Source: Dimargaris cristalligena (Eukaryota > Kickxellomycota > Dimargaritomycetes > Dimargaritales > Dimargaritaceae). From it: a DNA stretch of 34,658 nt. Location of the stretch: NCBI GenBank assembly GCA_027576995.1, contig JANBQC010000285.1, positions 1 through 34,658 of the forward strand, given 5' to 3'. The position numbers were made by a program, and so were the translations under genes. The notes below the pieces were generated by a model. It had not been told where the DNA came from. It saw only the letters and a program-made list of their open reading frames with translations, and made no database searches. Position 1 is the first letter of the stretch; the number at the start of each line of letters is the position of its first letter. Below are positions 1 to 10,705 of this stretch, piece after piece.

Positions 1-3000
1 AAGATAATAAAAGGGTTAGACCCATTCATATAACTAAAACAAAAGTAAAGACAAGGGTCTTTGAATTATATCATTAGCTATAAATACTAAACCCCTCATT
101 AGTATCACTAAAACAATGGTGAAAAAGGGGAACTTCAAACTAATAATTAGATGGATAAAATGATTATACCCATTGGTATAACAAAAATAACAGCATTAAA
201 AAGATTCTCAACCTAATAATTAGCTAGGGCTAAAGTTATGCCCATTGGTATAATAAAAACAAGGATATAAAAGGTATAAACAGACTTATAATAGGCTAAA
301 GGAATAATTGGTACTTGTTAATAGAGTACAGCAAGGGTATAAATATAATACTCAGGATAATAATCTAATTAGATATAAATATATAATCATTATATAATGA
401 TAACAACTTATAAAAAGGAAAACTTAGGCTAGCAGCATCAATTCCTTCACTAATCACCTAATTATAGATAGTGGCTTTAATTAAAGATGGAAACTAAATA
501 GGACAATGCCAATTACTACCTATAGCCATTTAGCTATATAACAACATTTTCTTATATTTCAGTAAATGTGTTATTAAAGCATAATTTGATTTATCTAGAT
601 ATTCCCACAAATTCTTCTTAAACTGATGTCATTGAACCCAGGGGGTGTACCTCTCTGGCCAACTTAAAAAGAGACTGGATAGATGGCGAAGAGGGTGAGC
701 ACCAATGAAGAGGTGATATGGCACTTGAATTGTCATGTTACTGAGAGTAATGGGTTATTCATTTGCTAGAGTGAGTAAGGTGCAATCAACTGATTTAATT
801 CAACAACAATGCACCAGTTACTTGAAAATACAATAAATCCCCTGAAGACCCTGGTTTAATTCACAGGCCAAAATATCCAATGTTGGTATTTTCCACATGA
901 TTCTCAAAATGACCAGCCATTCTAATACAATGGACAGCTATCAGTAAACACCTATATTTCGATTATTCACCAGGTTTAGCTTAAGATACCATTGCATACT
1001 CTACTATACCCCCCCCCCACACTTCAAAAATTTCAGACCTAACCAAAAGAGATATATGGGAAAACAATACTGTATCCTATTTAACAATAGCAGCCATTTC
1101 TCAAACCGTAGTATCCTTTGGATTTTGATCTAAAAGTTTTTTATTGTAAACTGAAATCAGCCCGGCACTCCAAATTGTATATTCCGTGGTGCAATCCAAC
1201 TCATGGGTGATGTGAAGACCACTGCATCCCTAAATGGGGACTAATCCACACGCTTTAGAGACTGACACTATTTATATGCGGTTTACTTTGTATATTTAGT
1301 CTAAATGATTACAACATATATGGTAGGGCTGGGCATTAGTTGGGGTTCCATAATCCCCCGTAGGGCTATAGTTGCTGGCGTAAATACCCTCCGCGCATCT
1401 CTACCCGAGTCCTAAATACGGGAAACCAGCAGCTTTGGATTGATGTCAATGACTGAAAATAAAGTCTCGCACCATGGTGGATTTTATTGCACCAGGTTCT
1501 GCCACACTTCCACGGCTGATTTGCTTGATGCATTACTTGCTTCGAAGGCATCTCTTTATAGGTAAGCCCCAATGCTATGTATAACGAGGGCCACTTTTAG
1601 ATGAAAGTTAAATAGGGTGTGTTACAGGAACTATGATTTCTGGCTGCATTAGTTAGTCTAACTGGAACAACGTCGCCATCTTAATCCCCTTCAGTGGTCG
1701 TGACTTGCAATTATCACCACTAGTTATCGAGTATTTAAGAGTTGCTGCCATCAATCTGGAGGTTGGAACCATAGTTCTGCATCTTTCCCACAGGGGCATT
1801 ATCTCGCTCTTCTCCTCTGGACCAAGGCAAACCGGCTCGGAACTTATAGAGGTAAAGAGTGAATATATCCACATAGGGCCAGAGCCCTTCTAAAATACAT
1901 TTATCACTAGTCTCAGTATTCTATTCATTAGTAGACACGACTATGGGTTAACTATATAAACCTAGGTACACTGTGAGGCATTTGCAGTTCTTGTTGGGAA
2001 CACTGACATTGAAATCCAGTCGCATGCACCATTCTTATCGAACTTACTGAAGGACTGGGTTGCCTTAGACAGTCTCCATAGTGTAAATTGACGCACGATC
2101 GCACTTATAGAGGAATATGGATCTTGTTAAACACCCTAAGACTTATTCCATTTTAGGAAGACTATTACACCGCTAGACCCCCCCCTCCTTATTTTGCATT
2201 TCCGTATCAATCGGGGCTATTGCAAAGTATCCGTACACATCTGAAATATAAGCACTGCCCAGTTTAATATTTACCAATATTACAATTGGGAGGGGATGCT
2301 AAAAAGTATTGTCGTCCTTTAATTAGACGACTTCCACATCTTGGTACAACATGTTTTTTACCGGGACACCATCAGACTAGTCAACGATAACTCCACAATT
2401 TATTTGGTCCGTATTCGGCTATAGATAATCCAATTATTAGGCAGTATTTTGACAGGGCTATTAAACCACTCGGTGGCATAAGTTATACCATTAAAAACTC
2501 AAGCGCAAACAAAAAAGCTGATACTATGTACGAATTGACGATATGGGAGCCGAGACCCTAATTAAGTAGCATGGTGTCTTAAGAATATACTAATTAATTG
2601 ACTATTCGGATGCCTGGAGCCGTAGATCTACTGCCTTTTGTGCCAGGGCTCTATACAAAAAACAATTTCATAATACAATACCAATATCACAGTTTTTTAA
2701 GGTGAGGTATAAACTGTTAGTACAATTTGTCAGAATCCAGCCGCTAACTAAAGGGGTGAGCATTCTCCCCCCGACAAATATGTGAGATTTTGGCTAATAT
2801 TAGGATAGGGAGCCAGCGAATCAGCCGAATTCGAATAATCTAATATATCCCCAAGGTTCCGGCTCCACTAAAAACCATTGCTTACTTTCGCCGTTCCGAG
2901 TCGTTCATGCTTTCCATTCCCAGTATTGGTTCAGACGGCTGCGGGGAAATCGCACTTTCCAGGGCGTACGGGTTGTAGGCTGGTAGGGGCTTCACTAATT

Positions 3001-3053
3001 TTATCGCCACAAAGAACCTAAAAACCCAGTCACTTACGAGTGTCACGGGAGGT
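1..3053. other. AT-rich region without recognisable gene
   Basis: No open frame here resembles a known protein; the frames of 60-73 codons look like chance. The first ~600 bases are strongly AT-rich (about 30% GC by eye) and composition rises toward the first gene. A slightly richer island at about 620-760 contains only a very short frame. It holds two cytosine runs (near 1009 and 2178). Nothing else is supported. Confidence 0.6.
1009..1018. repeat. Homopolymer C run
   Basis: Ten consecutive cytosines; a shorter run of eight lies near 2178-2185. Both sit in non-coding AT-rich DNA and have no visible function. Confidence 0.8.
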
Positions 3054-4397
3054 CTATACAATTATAAAGACATGACTTGGATCGAAATAGTTAGCGGGAT
3101 GCCCAGAGGGTACGATGCCCAATTGTATGAATATACTTTTCGTCAAAAATCTAGAACCCCGGCGACTCTATATGTACTTATGGACACTAAAAGAAAAGTA
3201 ACTTACTGGACTGGGTCGGGAAAGAAGGTGGCAAAGGCAAACGCGTCGCTGTAGTCACCCTGAGTTCCATTGTGGTCCTTATAGAATCGCAGATAAAGCC
3301 ACGACGCGTACACCCCAGCCACGGCCAGGGTTAGTGGCGGATAGGAGCGCAATAATAGCGCAAGGATGAAAACAATGGCTAAGTAGGCCAGCGTGAGATA
3401 CTAAGCCACGCCAGCGTTCGAGGGTCAATTAATTATTATTATTTAAATATATATAGGGGAGGGTTAGAAGTCGAGAGTCAGTCCAGCATCAAGATGGCCA
3501 TATTTAAAAAGAAATGCCGCATGCTTCCCCGCTGGTGGGCCAAAGTGAATTTAAGTCGGTTTAATAATAATAAGTTAAAATGCCTTTTACCTTGACACGA
3601 AACGAAAGGGCGCGGTGGTAAATAGAGACTTTGTGTTCGGGAATTGATTCTTTGAGGGCCACTGTAAAGCCGCTCATTAGGCAGATGAGGCCGTGGATGC
3701 GGGTTGCGTACAAATAGGCAATGCTCTGGGAGCCGGCGTAGATCATGACGTACACTAGAAAGGCGGTTGCGGTTGACGCGATATTTACGATGAAAATAAA
3801 TTTTACAAATTCAAGCCACCCCCATCGTTTTTCAAGGTAGGTACCCACAAAGGTCATGACTATGAGTCGCTCCAGGATTAAGATTAGATTGGTGTCGACC
3901 CAGCTGGTCAGGAAGAGCGTCCATGGTCGGGTGAGAAACCTATAGGAGCCGCCAAAGTATGCAGATAGCACAACACAAGTTAAGTTACAGTCAACCGATG
4001 TTAAGAAGGGGGGCAAGCGGGTAAATAAACGGGTATTGAGGGGGGTAAATAGGGGAACGGGGCCTAGCGAGATATATGACATGATTCCTAGCTAGGTGAG
4101 ATAGGCTGGACTACAATGCAATGGAAAATGTGAGGGTTACTGCCAAGACTACAGGACTTACAGGCCAGGGTATAGGATAATGTAGGACTCGAATGAGTCG
4201 GTGGCAAACGGCCGATCCGGACTAGGGGCGTTGGTGGTGGGGGTGGTAGGTGAGCCGACTAAGCGGGATATCGAGACCAGTGCGGATAGACACAGGTAAG
4301 TGCCCAGACAAATCCGACTCACGGGTGGGATGTTGCGAAGGTAGGGAAGTAAGGAGGCCAACATGCCGGCTAATAGGGGAATGCTATGTTTTGTCAA
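3054..4397 (-). CDS. TMEM115: TMEM115/DUF1751-family rhomboid-like Golgi membrane protein
   Basis: Four exons: 4162-4397, 3591-3939, 3207-3400, 3054-3150 (minus), giving 291 residues. Family members (human TMEM115, yeast YOL107W) are multi-pass Golgi proteins linked to retrograde transport and related to rhomboid proteases without catalysis. Visible signatures: a PWTLF...SW segment before helix 2, GTYLEKRWG, then RIHGLICLMSGFTVALK followed by PEHKV, and in exon 3 the hallmark SWLYLRFY and FAFATFFPDPVQ. Introns are 222, 190 and 56 nt. Donors are CT|GTAAGT, AAG|GTAAAA and CA|GTAAGT; acceptors are TATAG, CTTAG and TTCTAG, and phases agree across all joins. The first two exons lie in different frames, so single-frame translation misses the gene. 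The last exon (31 codons, after the -FFPDPVQ) rests on phase and a weak match to the family tail. The start is the first ATG of exon 1, giving an N-terminal hydrophobic stretch. Confidence 0.85.
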
Positions 4398-5437
4398 GAA
4401 ATAGAAAGAGGGAATGCGAATTGAGAAATAGTAAAAGACGGAGATGACCTCTACTAGAGCTGTGGACCAACAACTTCAGGAACTATTCTAGTGGTGGGGG
4501 AAGTTCATGCCACCACTGCTATTGTCTTCTCTGAATATTACTCCTATTTATTATAAGCCCTCCGAAATATACTAGACCGCTTGATAGCTACAACGGCGCT
4601 TGGTAACTGAACTGGTGCTTCCTTATCTTCACTACCACCACGCCCGGCCAGTGGAACAAACATGAGGTTGATCACGTTTAGCGGCAACTTTTCAGCCCAA
4701 TTGGCCGCATCCGATTGTTACGACGGCCTATTAGGCTAGTAATACGAACATTAATTGACCTGCAAGAGGGAGGCAGGGTTATTACCGCCCCCTCCCACAC
4801 TACTTTATGAGCCACCCACCCTGTTATCCGAATCCTTTGGCAAGTCCCTTTTGGTTAGGCTACCCATACCTTGTAAAGCACCGGAAGTTCGATAATCATA
4901 CTCATAGCAATCACAATAGTAAGGCACGTCTCGTTGAAATACGGACATGCATGCAGTTTTATAATACCCAATTCCTTGGCCAAACCCAGCCAAACTTTGG
5001 GCTGGGGCTGGGCACTAAAAAAGTTGGGGTTTGGTCAGTAAATATATATATATAAAGGTTAGAGTACAACAAAGAGAGGTAGGTAAAGTGGTTCGGGAAT
5101 AGTAGCGTCGGCAACGGTTATTCCTTCGTTTGGGTCAATAGAACCCCCTTTCACGCGTGAAAAGAAATAGTACAATGGCAAAGCAAGTTCAACGGCTCAG
5201 CTACTGATGTGAGATATCGGGAATTGGAGGTCAGATTGGTCATAGGTCGATCCAAACCTGGGGTAATTAAGGGCGCTATTTGCAGCTATAGCAAAAGTAT
5301 CGACAGTCACGGAGTTGGTAGCTAAAACGGGGTGCGCAACAGATGAAGTCGAATTGAGGACGGGATCCAAGCAGGTTAGGTGTTAAATGTTTAGTTAGTT
5401 AGTTACTAGCAGTGGTTAAGCGAACACAGTACAGGGT
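4398..5437. other. Spacer between TMEM115-like and Siva-like genes
   Basis: About 1 kb that should contain the TMEM115 promoter and the Siva 3' flank. Overlapping frames of 62 and 82 codons on opposite strands near 4805-5055 resemble no family. A short (AT)n run lies at about 5042-5054. No clear poly(A) signal or TATA element could be assigned. Confidence 0.5.
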
Positions 5438-6214
5438 TTAGGGCGGAGGGTGGTAAACCGTAAGTTGCTGAACGATAGCGTATAGAGGCGCACCTCGCTC
5501 GCAGATGATAAGCAGACGGGTGGGTGAGTATCTAGTGAATACACCCGTGTTGTATAGAAGGGCAGTTCCTTACTCGATCAAAGTACATGTCCGACAGAAT
5601 TGCAGCTGGCAGCCGTCGCACGTAGCCACGCACTGAGGGCAGGTTTTGATATCGCAGTGCTGACACAAAGTAAATGGCAGGGCGGTGGGTGACCGGTGGT
5701 GGCACCCGAGACACGTAAACAGGGCCGGGAGAGAGGGCATCCCTTTCTTGCCTCGGGCGAATACCCGCTGGCCCGTGACAGCATCCGTGGGCGGTTGCTC
5801 GCTCGGACGGCCAGCCCGCACGGTGGAAAGAGCCTGGCCGTGCATAAGCAGGTCGAGGGTTCGTTCTGGTATATAGCATAAGGGGAGGGCGGATAAAGCC
5901 GTGTGGTGCGGGGGGTGTGCAACAGGTTAAATCGGTCTAGGGTTTGGCCAAGTGATATAGAAGGCAAGGTGGGCAAGCCTCGCTAAAAAGCAGGATAGCT
6001 CTCGCTTGTCCTTCGAAAAGCAGGCCACATGGTCTATTTACTAGAGTAGAGCAACTAGTAAGCTCCGCCACTTACGCTTAAGGGCCTTGGTGACCAATGC
6101 CGAAGGCTTCGGATCCTGGCTGGTCGGGGAGGTTGCGGGTCCTCGTAGGTTGGAGTGAAAAACCGCACCCAGGCAGTCGCCTTTACGCTTGCCGATAGTT
6201 GCCGAAAAAGACAT
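5438..6214 (-). CDS. SIVA1: Siva-family cysteine-rich zinc-binding protein
   Basis: Three exons: 6076-6214, 5574-5865, 5438-5531 (minus), giving 174 residues, close to human SIVA1 (175). Siva proteins are small zinc-binding adaptors studied in animal apoptosis signalling; the fungal role is unknown. Exon 1 (KRKGDC near the N-terminus, ending TKALK) joins exon 2 (RTLDLLMHGQALS), matching the Siva helix before the GQ motif. Exon 2 then carries the Cys-rich domain with pairs CLGC, CQHC, CPQC, CDGC and CRTC, followed by LIE. Donors are AAGC|GTAAGT and CGA|GTAAGG; acceptors are TACCAG and CACTAG; phases agree. ATG at 6214 was chosen because G at -3 fits better than the in-frame ATG at 6229. The last exon has one Cys (LIIC) where relatives have a further CxxC, so its 3' end is uncertain and another intron may follow the ICER codons. 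Confidence 0.75.
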
Positions 6215-6920
6215 GGCGTAACTGGACATGAAGTGTAAACCAAACAAGACAAGACAAAGGCAAAAGAACTAGTGTGTTTAGTGGTGGGAGAAAGGGGGCT
6301 GGAAGAAGAGGCCTAAAATGAAGTAGCCCCCCAGTGCTTCTAAGAAGCCATTTAGCGCTAAACGCAAACGATGGTGGAATAAAAAGACCCACCGTCGTGT
6401 GTTGCTGATGTTTTAACTGATATGCATGCTTGGACTGGATTCTGTGTGGCCTACCCAGGCCAGTGTAATGTTTATAGTAACTAAGGGGCGGCGGCGCCCT
6501 GGCCCAAGTGGCGGCCACCAGCAATAATAATAGTAGTTGTTGTGTTAGAATATACGCCAACAACTTCATATGACTATATTCTAGCCAACAAAACGATCTT
6601 TCCACAGTGGTTAAAACCAAGTATAAAGAGAGAGCAGCAGGCGCGACGGAGATTGTTCTGGAACTAGTGGCCGAGGATTGGTTAGGCAAAGGGTGTGTGG
6701 TGGTGGGTGGGCCCTCCCAACTGCGGCCGAGGTCTGTGGGAGAAGAAGGAGGAAACCTGCATGCCGCGCTGGATCACGCTGAGTGGGCAGGGCTTAGGCT
6801 TTAAACTTGGTGCTATCCCAGCCCAGCCTTTCCTCTTTACTTCTCTTCTCTTTACTCTACAGATTCCTCGTCCTCTCAAGATAAGGCATTCCATCCTCCT
6901 CCTTTCTTCATAATCTCACC
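6215..6920. promoter_or_regulatory. Divergent promoter region, Siva-like / MBF1
   Basis: This 706-bp spacer separates the starts of two divergently transcribed genes. The last ~90 bases before the MBF1 ATG are a long pyrimidine tract ending CTACAG at about 6861, which could be the acceptor of a 5'-UTR intron or simply a pyrimidine-rich leader. A 168-codon minus frame overlaps here but has no family resemblance. Confidence 0.5.
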
Positions 6921-7677
6921 ATGGCTGACCAAGATTGGGAATCCACCACTGTCATTCGTAAGCGCAAGGACCAGCCCAAGGTCGCCCGGAAAGAATCCGA
7001 CTTGAACAGTGCACGCCGGGCCGGTGCTACCATCGCCACGGACCGTAAAGGTAAGAAGTGCCCAGAGTCGTCTTCTGTATTGCGCTACTAGATAGAAAGA
7101 AGGGGCTCCTCTATCTCACTCTCTGGTATGTCGAACTTACCCCGACTCCTCCTCCCCTTTTGGTTGCTGTACATCCACTACCACTCCCGATCCCTCGATA
7201 TTCCACACCACCGCAGCCGTTACCAATAAGGGCCACCAGGGCCTCCATTACCAGCAGCTCGCTAAAATCGATTACGCCGACGATGTCGTAGCCCCGCCCA
7301 AGCTTAAGAGCTCCGTGCCCCAGGCCATCCAGACCGCCCGGAATTCCAAAGGCCTAACCCAAAAGGATCTGGGCAGTCTCATCAACGAAAAACCCACCGT
7401 CGTTGCCGAATATGAATCAGGCCGGGGTAAGTCCACTTTAAAACCTAAACTGCATCTGCATACATACATTTATAAAGTACTTCCCATTACTTTCTACTCC
7501 CAACTGCTACTGAGTCTCCCTCCACTCATTCCACCCGCCTTTGTCTTGCATACGCCTCTCCTCCCCTCCTTAGCCATTCCTTCCCAGCAGATTCTTGCGA
7601 AGCTTGAGCGGTCGCTCGGGGTTAAGTTGCGGGGCTCTAACATCGGCGAGCCCCTTCCCAAGCGCGGCTCCAAATAA
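6921..7677 (+). CDS. MBF1: Multiprotein-bridging factor 1 (transcriptional coactivator)
   Basis: Three exons: 6921-7050, 7217-7426, 7574-7677, giving 147 residues (yeast Mbf1 is 151). MBF1 bridges TBP and bZIP activators such as Gcn4 and also helps maintain reading frame at stalled ribosomes. The N-terminal MBF1 domain begins [13 protein letters not shown]; exon 2 starts with the AVTNKGHQG motif and continues into the Cro/C1-type helix-turn-helix ([20 protein letters not shown], then YESGR). Exon 3 carries [21 protein letters not shown] and a basic tail. The introns (166 and 147 nt) have AAG|GTAAGA and GGG|GTAAGT donors and GCAG and TTAG acceptors, and phases agree. The acceptor at 7573, not the later CAG sites, preserves the conserved AIP. 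The start has a good CACCATGG context. Confidence 0.96.
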
Positions 7678-8128
7678 TTTCCTTCTTTGAGTTAATAGCG
7701 AGTGAGTGCCTGGCCCCCAAACAACCCGCGAGGCCATCCATCTCCCACTGCTAGACATTGCCTCGTTTTACGCGACCGTAGGAGGTGAAAATGTGGACCA
7801 ATAATTGCCCATCGCTTCATCTCTTGTTTTTGATGACGGCATCTGTTCCAGTCGGGTTTTATCAGACAAGCGGGTCTGGGTTAACACCCACCCATCTACC
7901 CCACACATCGACTAGCTCAGAGAGTGACCACTCCTTTTATTTGGGTTGAAATTCACCAGTTTTTTACTTATCGATTCCCACCGCTTGGTCTCGTCTCCGG
8001 CTACACACAGAGCGACCTAAGTTGTGGGCATCTCAATCAAATGGATATGCTTCTCCCTAGTCGCGGAGGATTGTATACTGAAATAAATGACCCCGTTACA
8101 CTAGTCTAGGCCGTTTTTAATGAGGTGG
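7678..8128. other. Convergent 3' spacer, MBF1 / MZM1
   Basis: 450 bases between two convergent stop codons. It should hold both 3' UTRs. No canonical AATAAA was found close to either stop, and a 61-codon plus frame near 7924-8109 shows no family resemblance. Confidence 0.4.
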
Positions 8129-8744
8129 TCATGAGCTTTTGTCTGTACAGGTTTTGAACGGCGGGTTATCGTTGATTTCGTGGCGATCTTTGTCCAATTG
8201 AAGCTCTGGCAAAAGGCAAACGGAGATCATGGTTAGTAAACTGGGATGTGGCCACAGGGCAGTTAAATGGCCAGGGATCAAACCGGCGTACTATTACTAC
8301 TACTACTCACTATTACTTACTGTAGGTATCGGTGCCCGGCGATCGGACCCCCTGGACTACGTTGCGGGCTAAAATAGTGGCCACCTGCCGGCCTACTTTT
8401 AGGTTCTACAGGGCAAATAATCGTGACATACCCAATTTAAATACATGTATTAAAGGGCGGTGAGTCATACGAATACCCCCAAGGTAGTTGAAGTGAAAAT
8501 CGGCTCCTGGCCTCTCAGGCGTCAATTGGGAAGGGTATATATATATATATATATTATAGGGTTTTAAAGCAGCCCTTGCACCTACCTCGGCCACCTTGGT
8601 CTGATCGGTCTCCTGGGCGTTTTTCTGAAAGCGTTCGCGAAGGTTGGTACGAAGGGCTAGTAGGGCTGGTTTGTCGCCCTTGAAGGTCATGCGACCAGCG
8701 CGGGCGATGGAACGATATACGGCGAGGGCTTCGTGGTTCACCAT
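8129..8744 (-). CDS. MZM1: LYR-motif complex III assembly factor, MZM1/LYRM7 type
   Basis: Three exons: 8586-8744, 8321-8405, 8129-8205 (minus), giving 106 residues. Mzm1/LYRM7 is a mitochondrial matrix chaperone that stabilises the Rieske Fe-S protein before its insertion into complex III. The N-terminus shows the LYR-type helix (NHEALAVYRSIARAGR, with YR conserved) and MTFKGDKPALLALRTNLRERF, close to LYRM7's VFKNDARALEAARIKI. Exon 2 encodes KVGRQVATILARNVVQGV, the family's second signature, and exon 3 a polar tail (KLQLDKDRHEINDNPPF). Donors are GAG|GTAGGT and ACA|GTAAGT; acceptors are CTGTAG and TGCCAG; phases agree. Intron 1 contains an (AT)n run and intron 2 a (TAC)n run. Naive translation reads into intron 1 and gives a false C-terminus. 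Confidence 0.88.
8536..8555. repeat. (AT)n microsatellite in MZM1 intron 1
   Basis: About ten uninterrupted TA dinucleotides, lying close to the intron's donor side. It is one of several AT runs in the window (others near 5042, 25611 and 30569). Confidence 0.85.
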
Positions 8745-9256
8745 GGTAGTAACGAATGGCCTTGGTTGCGGTGGGATTGGCGGTATCAGGCGAATTGGAA
8801 TAATTCACAGCAAAGGAAAAGAAAATGGCTGAAATGAAATGAAGTGAAAGGCAGTCGACATGGACTGTAGGCCGTTTGGAGGAAACACTGCCCCGTTATT
8901 GGGGGGATCGGAATGAGAAACCCGACCACTTTCAGTTATACGACGGCCTTTGCGTAGAGCAAGCACAATACACTACATAGGAGGGAGGGTAAACCAAAGA
9001 AATGAAATTAGCCAATCTATTGCGGGTTCAAGTTGGGCAAGATCCCTCTTATGGAAAAGGGGGCACGTGGCTCTTCCTCCTTGGGTGCTTGCGTATAACC
9101 CATTACGCCCTTTTTACACCCACCGTCCAACTCCTTTATTATACTCTACCTTACTTTGCTTTACTTAACCCCTTTTTTACCCCCAATTTCCTTTGCAAAT
9201 ACCCTCTAACCCCAATCCCCCCAGTACTTCGCTACAATACCACGCCATTGCCCAAC
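8745..9256. promoter_or_regulatory. Divergent promoter region, MZM1 / ISD11
   Basis: This 512-bp spacer separates the starts of two mitochondrial LYR-protein genes read in opposite directions. The ISD11-proximal ~150 bases are strongly pyrimidine-rich on the plus strand and include a TTTATTATAC stretch near 9136. A CCCCCCAG near 9222 could be a 5'-UTR acceptor. No individual site can be assigned. Confidence 0.5.
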
Positions 9257-9508
9257 ATGGCCGCCCCCAATGAAGCCCTTTCCCTCTACCGCTCTTTCCT
9301 GCGTGCCGCCCGCCATTTCAATTCCTACAACTTCCGCGAGTACGTCCAGCGGCGCTCCCGTGATGCGTTCATCGAACACCGTCAAGTATCCGACCCCGCG
9401 CGCATCCAACAACTGCTCCAGGAGGCCCGTGACCAACTTGTAGTGGCCCAACGCCAGGCCCGCATTAATGCCCTGTACTCGCATGACAGGCTTGTGCTTG
9501 AGCATTAA
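9257..9508 (+). CDS. ISD11: Fe-S cluster biogenesis LYR protein ISD11/LYRM4
   Basis: A single exon of 83 residues, close to LYRM4 (91). ISD11 binds and stabilises the cysteine desulfurase Nfs1 together with acyl carrier protein in the mitochondrial matrix, supplying sulfur for Fe-S clusters. The protein shows the exact LYR motif (EALSLYRSFLRAAR), then FNSYNFREYVQRRSRDAF, matching the YNYR..RRIRDAF signature, and ends NALYSHDRLVLEH, matching LYSTDKLIIE. The upstream frame stays open to 9002, but similarity begins at ATG 9257 (AACATGG context), so that start is used. It shares its upstream spacer with MZM1. Confidence 0.95.
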   Translation: MAAPNEALSLYRSFLRAARHFNSYNFREYVQRRSRDAFIEHRQVSDPARIQQLLQEARDQLVVAQRQARINALYSHDRLVLEH

Positions 9509-9959
9509 GTCAGCACGCACACAACTAACCCTTCAATAGAAGTACCCCATCTACCCGGCGGCTACCCCCCCTTTCCACCCTAATCGTCGCTTATTTACCA
9601 CTCCCCCCCGGATTCGTTCCACGGTGTAATTCGCTACTTTGCCATATACCTTTTCCCCCAGTGCATGTGCCAGGGCAATGTGGACGAGGGGGGTTTGTAT
9701 AATCGACTACAATATAGGCCTTTTTTTACAAGATAGAGCCTTGAATCTAAAATACGAAATATTAATAAAATTGGCCACGCTATGGATGGTGTATTATATT
9801 ATCCTCTCCTAATGACACGCTCTCAATAAATTTATTTGATATTGTATACTGGCTGTTATTTGGGGGTGGGAATCGAATATCTGACAAAGGCACTAGCTGC
9901 TTTTTAATTAAGGCCCAGTATACCCTGTTTTAACAATAGGGTGCACCTGCGGTAGTTAT
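9509..9959. other. Spacer after ISD11
   Basis: Mostly pyrimidine-rich then AT-rich DNA. A canonical AATAAA lies at 9825-9830, about 320 bases after the ISD11 stop, which is far for a poly(A) signal. No gene is recognised. Confidence 0.5.
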
Positions 9960-10210
9960 AATGGAGGTATGCGGTTAGGCCAAGCTAAATCACCTCGGAA
10001 GACCTCAGCTATGGTATTATTATGCCCGAGACTTTTTCCAATGACGATTTTTGCATTATCAAGTACCAACTCCACATTTTACACTACACAGACTGGCATA
10101 TCCACTATGTGTGGTTCCCAAGCATGGTGGATATTGGGAATACGTATTGCTATTCCATGGCCCTGTGATTCGCCATACATCAGTAAGCGGGCGCTATAGA
10201 CTGGGTCGTC
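9960..10210 (+). pseudogene. Possible decayed fragment of the seven-helix family
   Basis: Two short matches to the intact paralogue at 13268 lie in the right order and nearly the right distance. PETFSN (10025-10042) corresponds to ATEFLFN, and 93 bases later (102 in the intact gene) GCATGGTGGATATTGGG corresponds to the DGMVAWIG stretch, reading MVDIGNTYCYSMAL before a stop. Stops interrupt the frame elsewhere. The similarity is faint and depends on collinearity; a DNA alignment could dissolve it. Confidence 0.35.
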
Positions 10211-10705
10211 GATTCAATGGCGTGCACCAGACGTTGCTGTAGCAGTTAATCTGATGGGCACCGGGTTCCATTTATTGATGTGGCATCGTATAGCCCCAAC
10301 CTATTTTACTATTAGACAATGATCATACAGCACGCCTTTAAGGCAGGGGATTCCTTGGGAGTAAGTTACAGGGGATAATATTATGAGACCAACCTAGGCC
10401 ATATCTTTCCCCCGTATTCCACATTGGGGGAACGAGTTACTCCATGGGCTACATAATGGTGATTAGCCAGTCTCCGTGGGAAGCTTAAATAACCTCAAAA
10501 ATCGAAGAAACCTAGTATAGCCGATCTAGCCATTCCCACTGAGCCGGCACAAAATTGAGAGTGCATGATAAAATTGGGAGCTCTCGGTGCAAGGGGTACC
10601 GTTTAAGCCGTTGGAAGCCAGGCCGGCTTAACAAGTAAACATGGCAGGCTGGCTTTAGCAGCCTTGCCAATATATAGGTGACTTTGGTCTGGTCCCCTTA
10701 ATAGT

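Noticed and set aside
3072..3254. 60-codon plus frame
   Set aside because: Lies antisense over TMEM115 exons 3-4, which carry the conserved family motifs.
5578..5976. 132-codon minus frame overlapping the Siva exon
   Set aside because: A different frame of the same strand; only the frame with CxxC pairs matches Siva.
6183..6689. 168-codon minus frame between Siva-like and MBF1 genes
   Set aside because: Low-complexity, Leu/Pro-rich translation with no family resemblance; it overlaps Siva exon 1 and the promoter.
9850..9900. Possible tRNA B-box-like AATCGAAT
   Set aside because: No paired A box or cloverleaf could be drawn on either strand.
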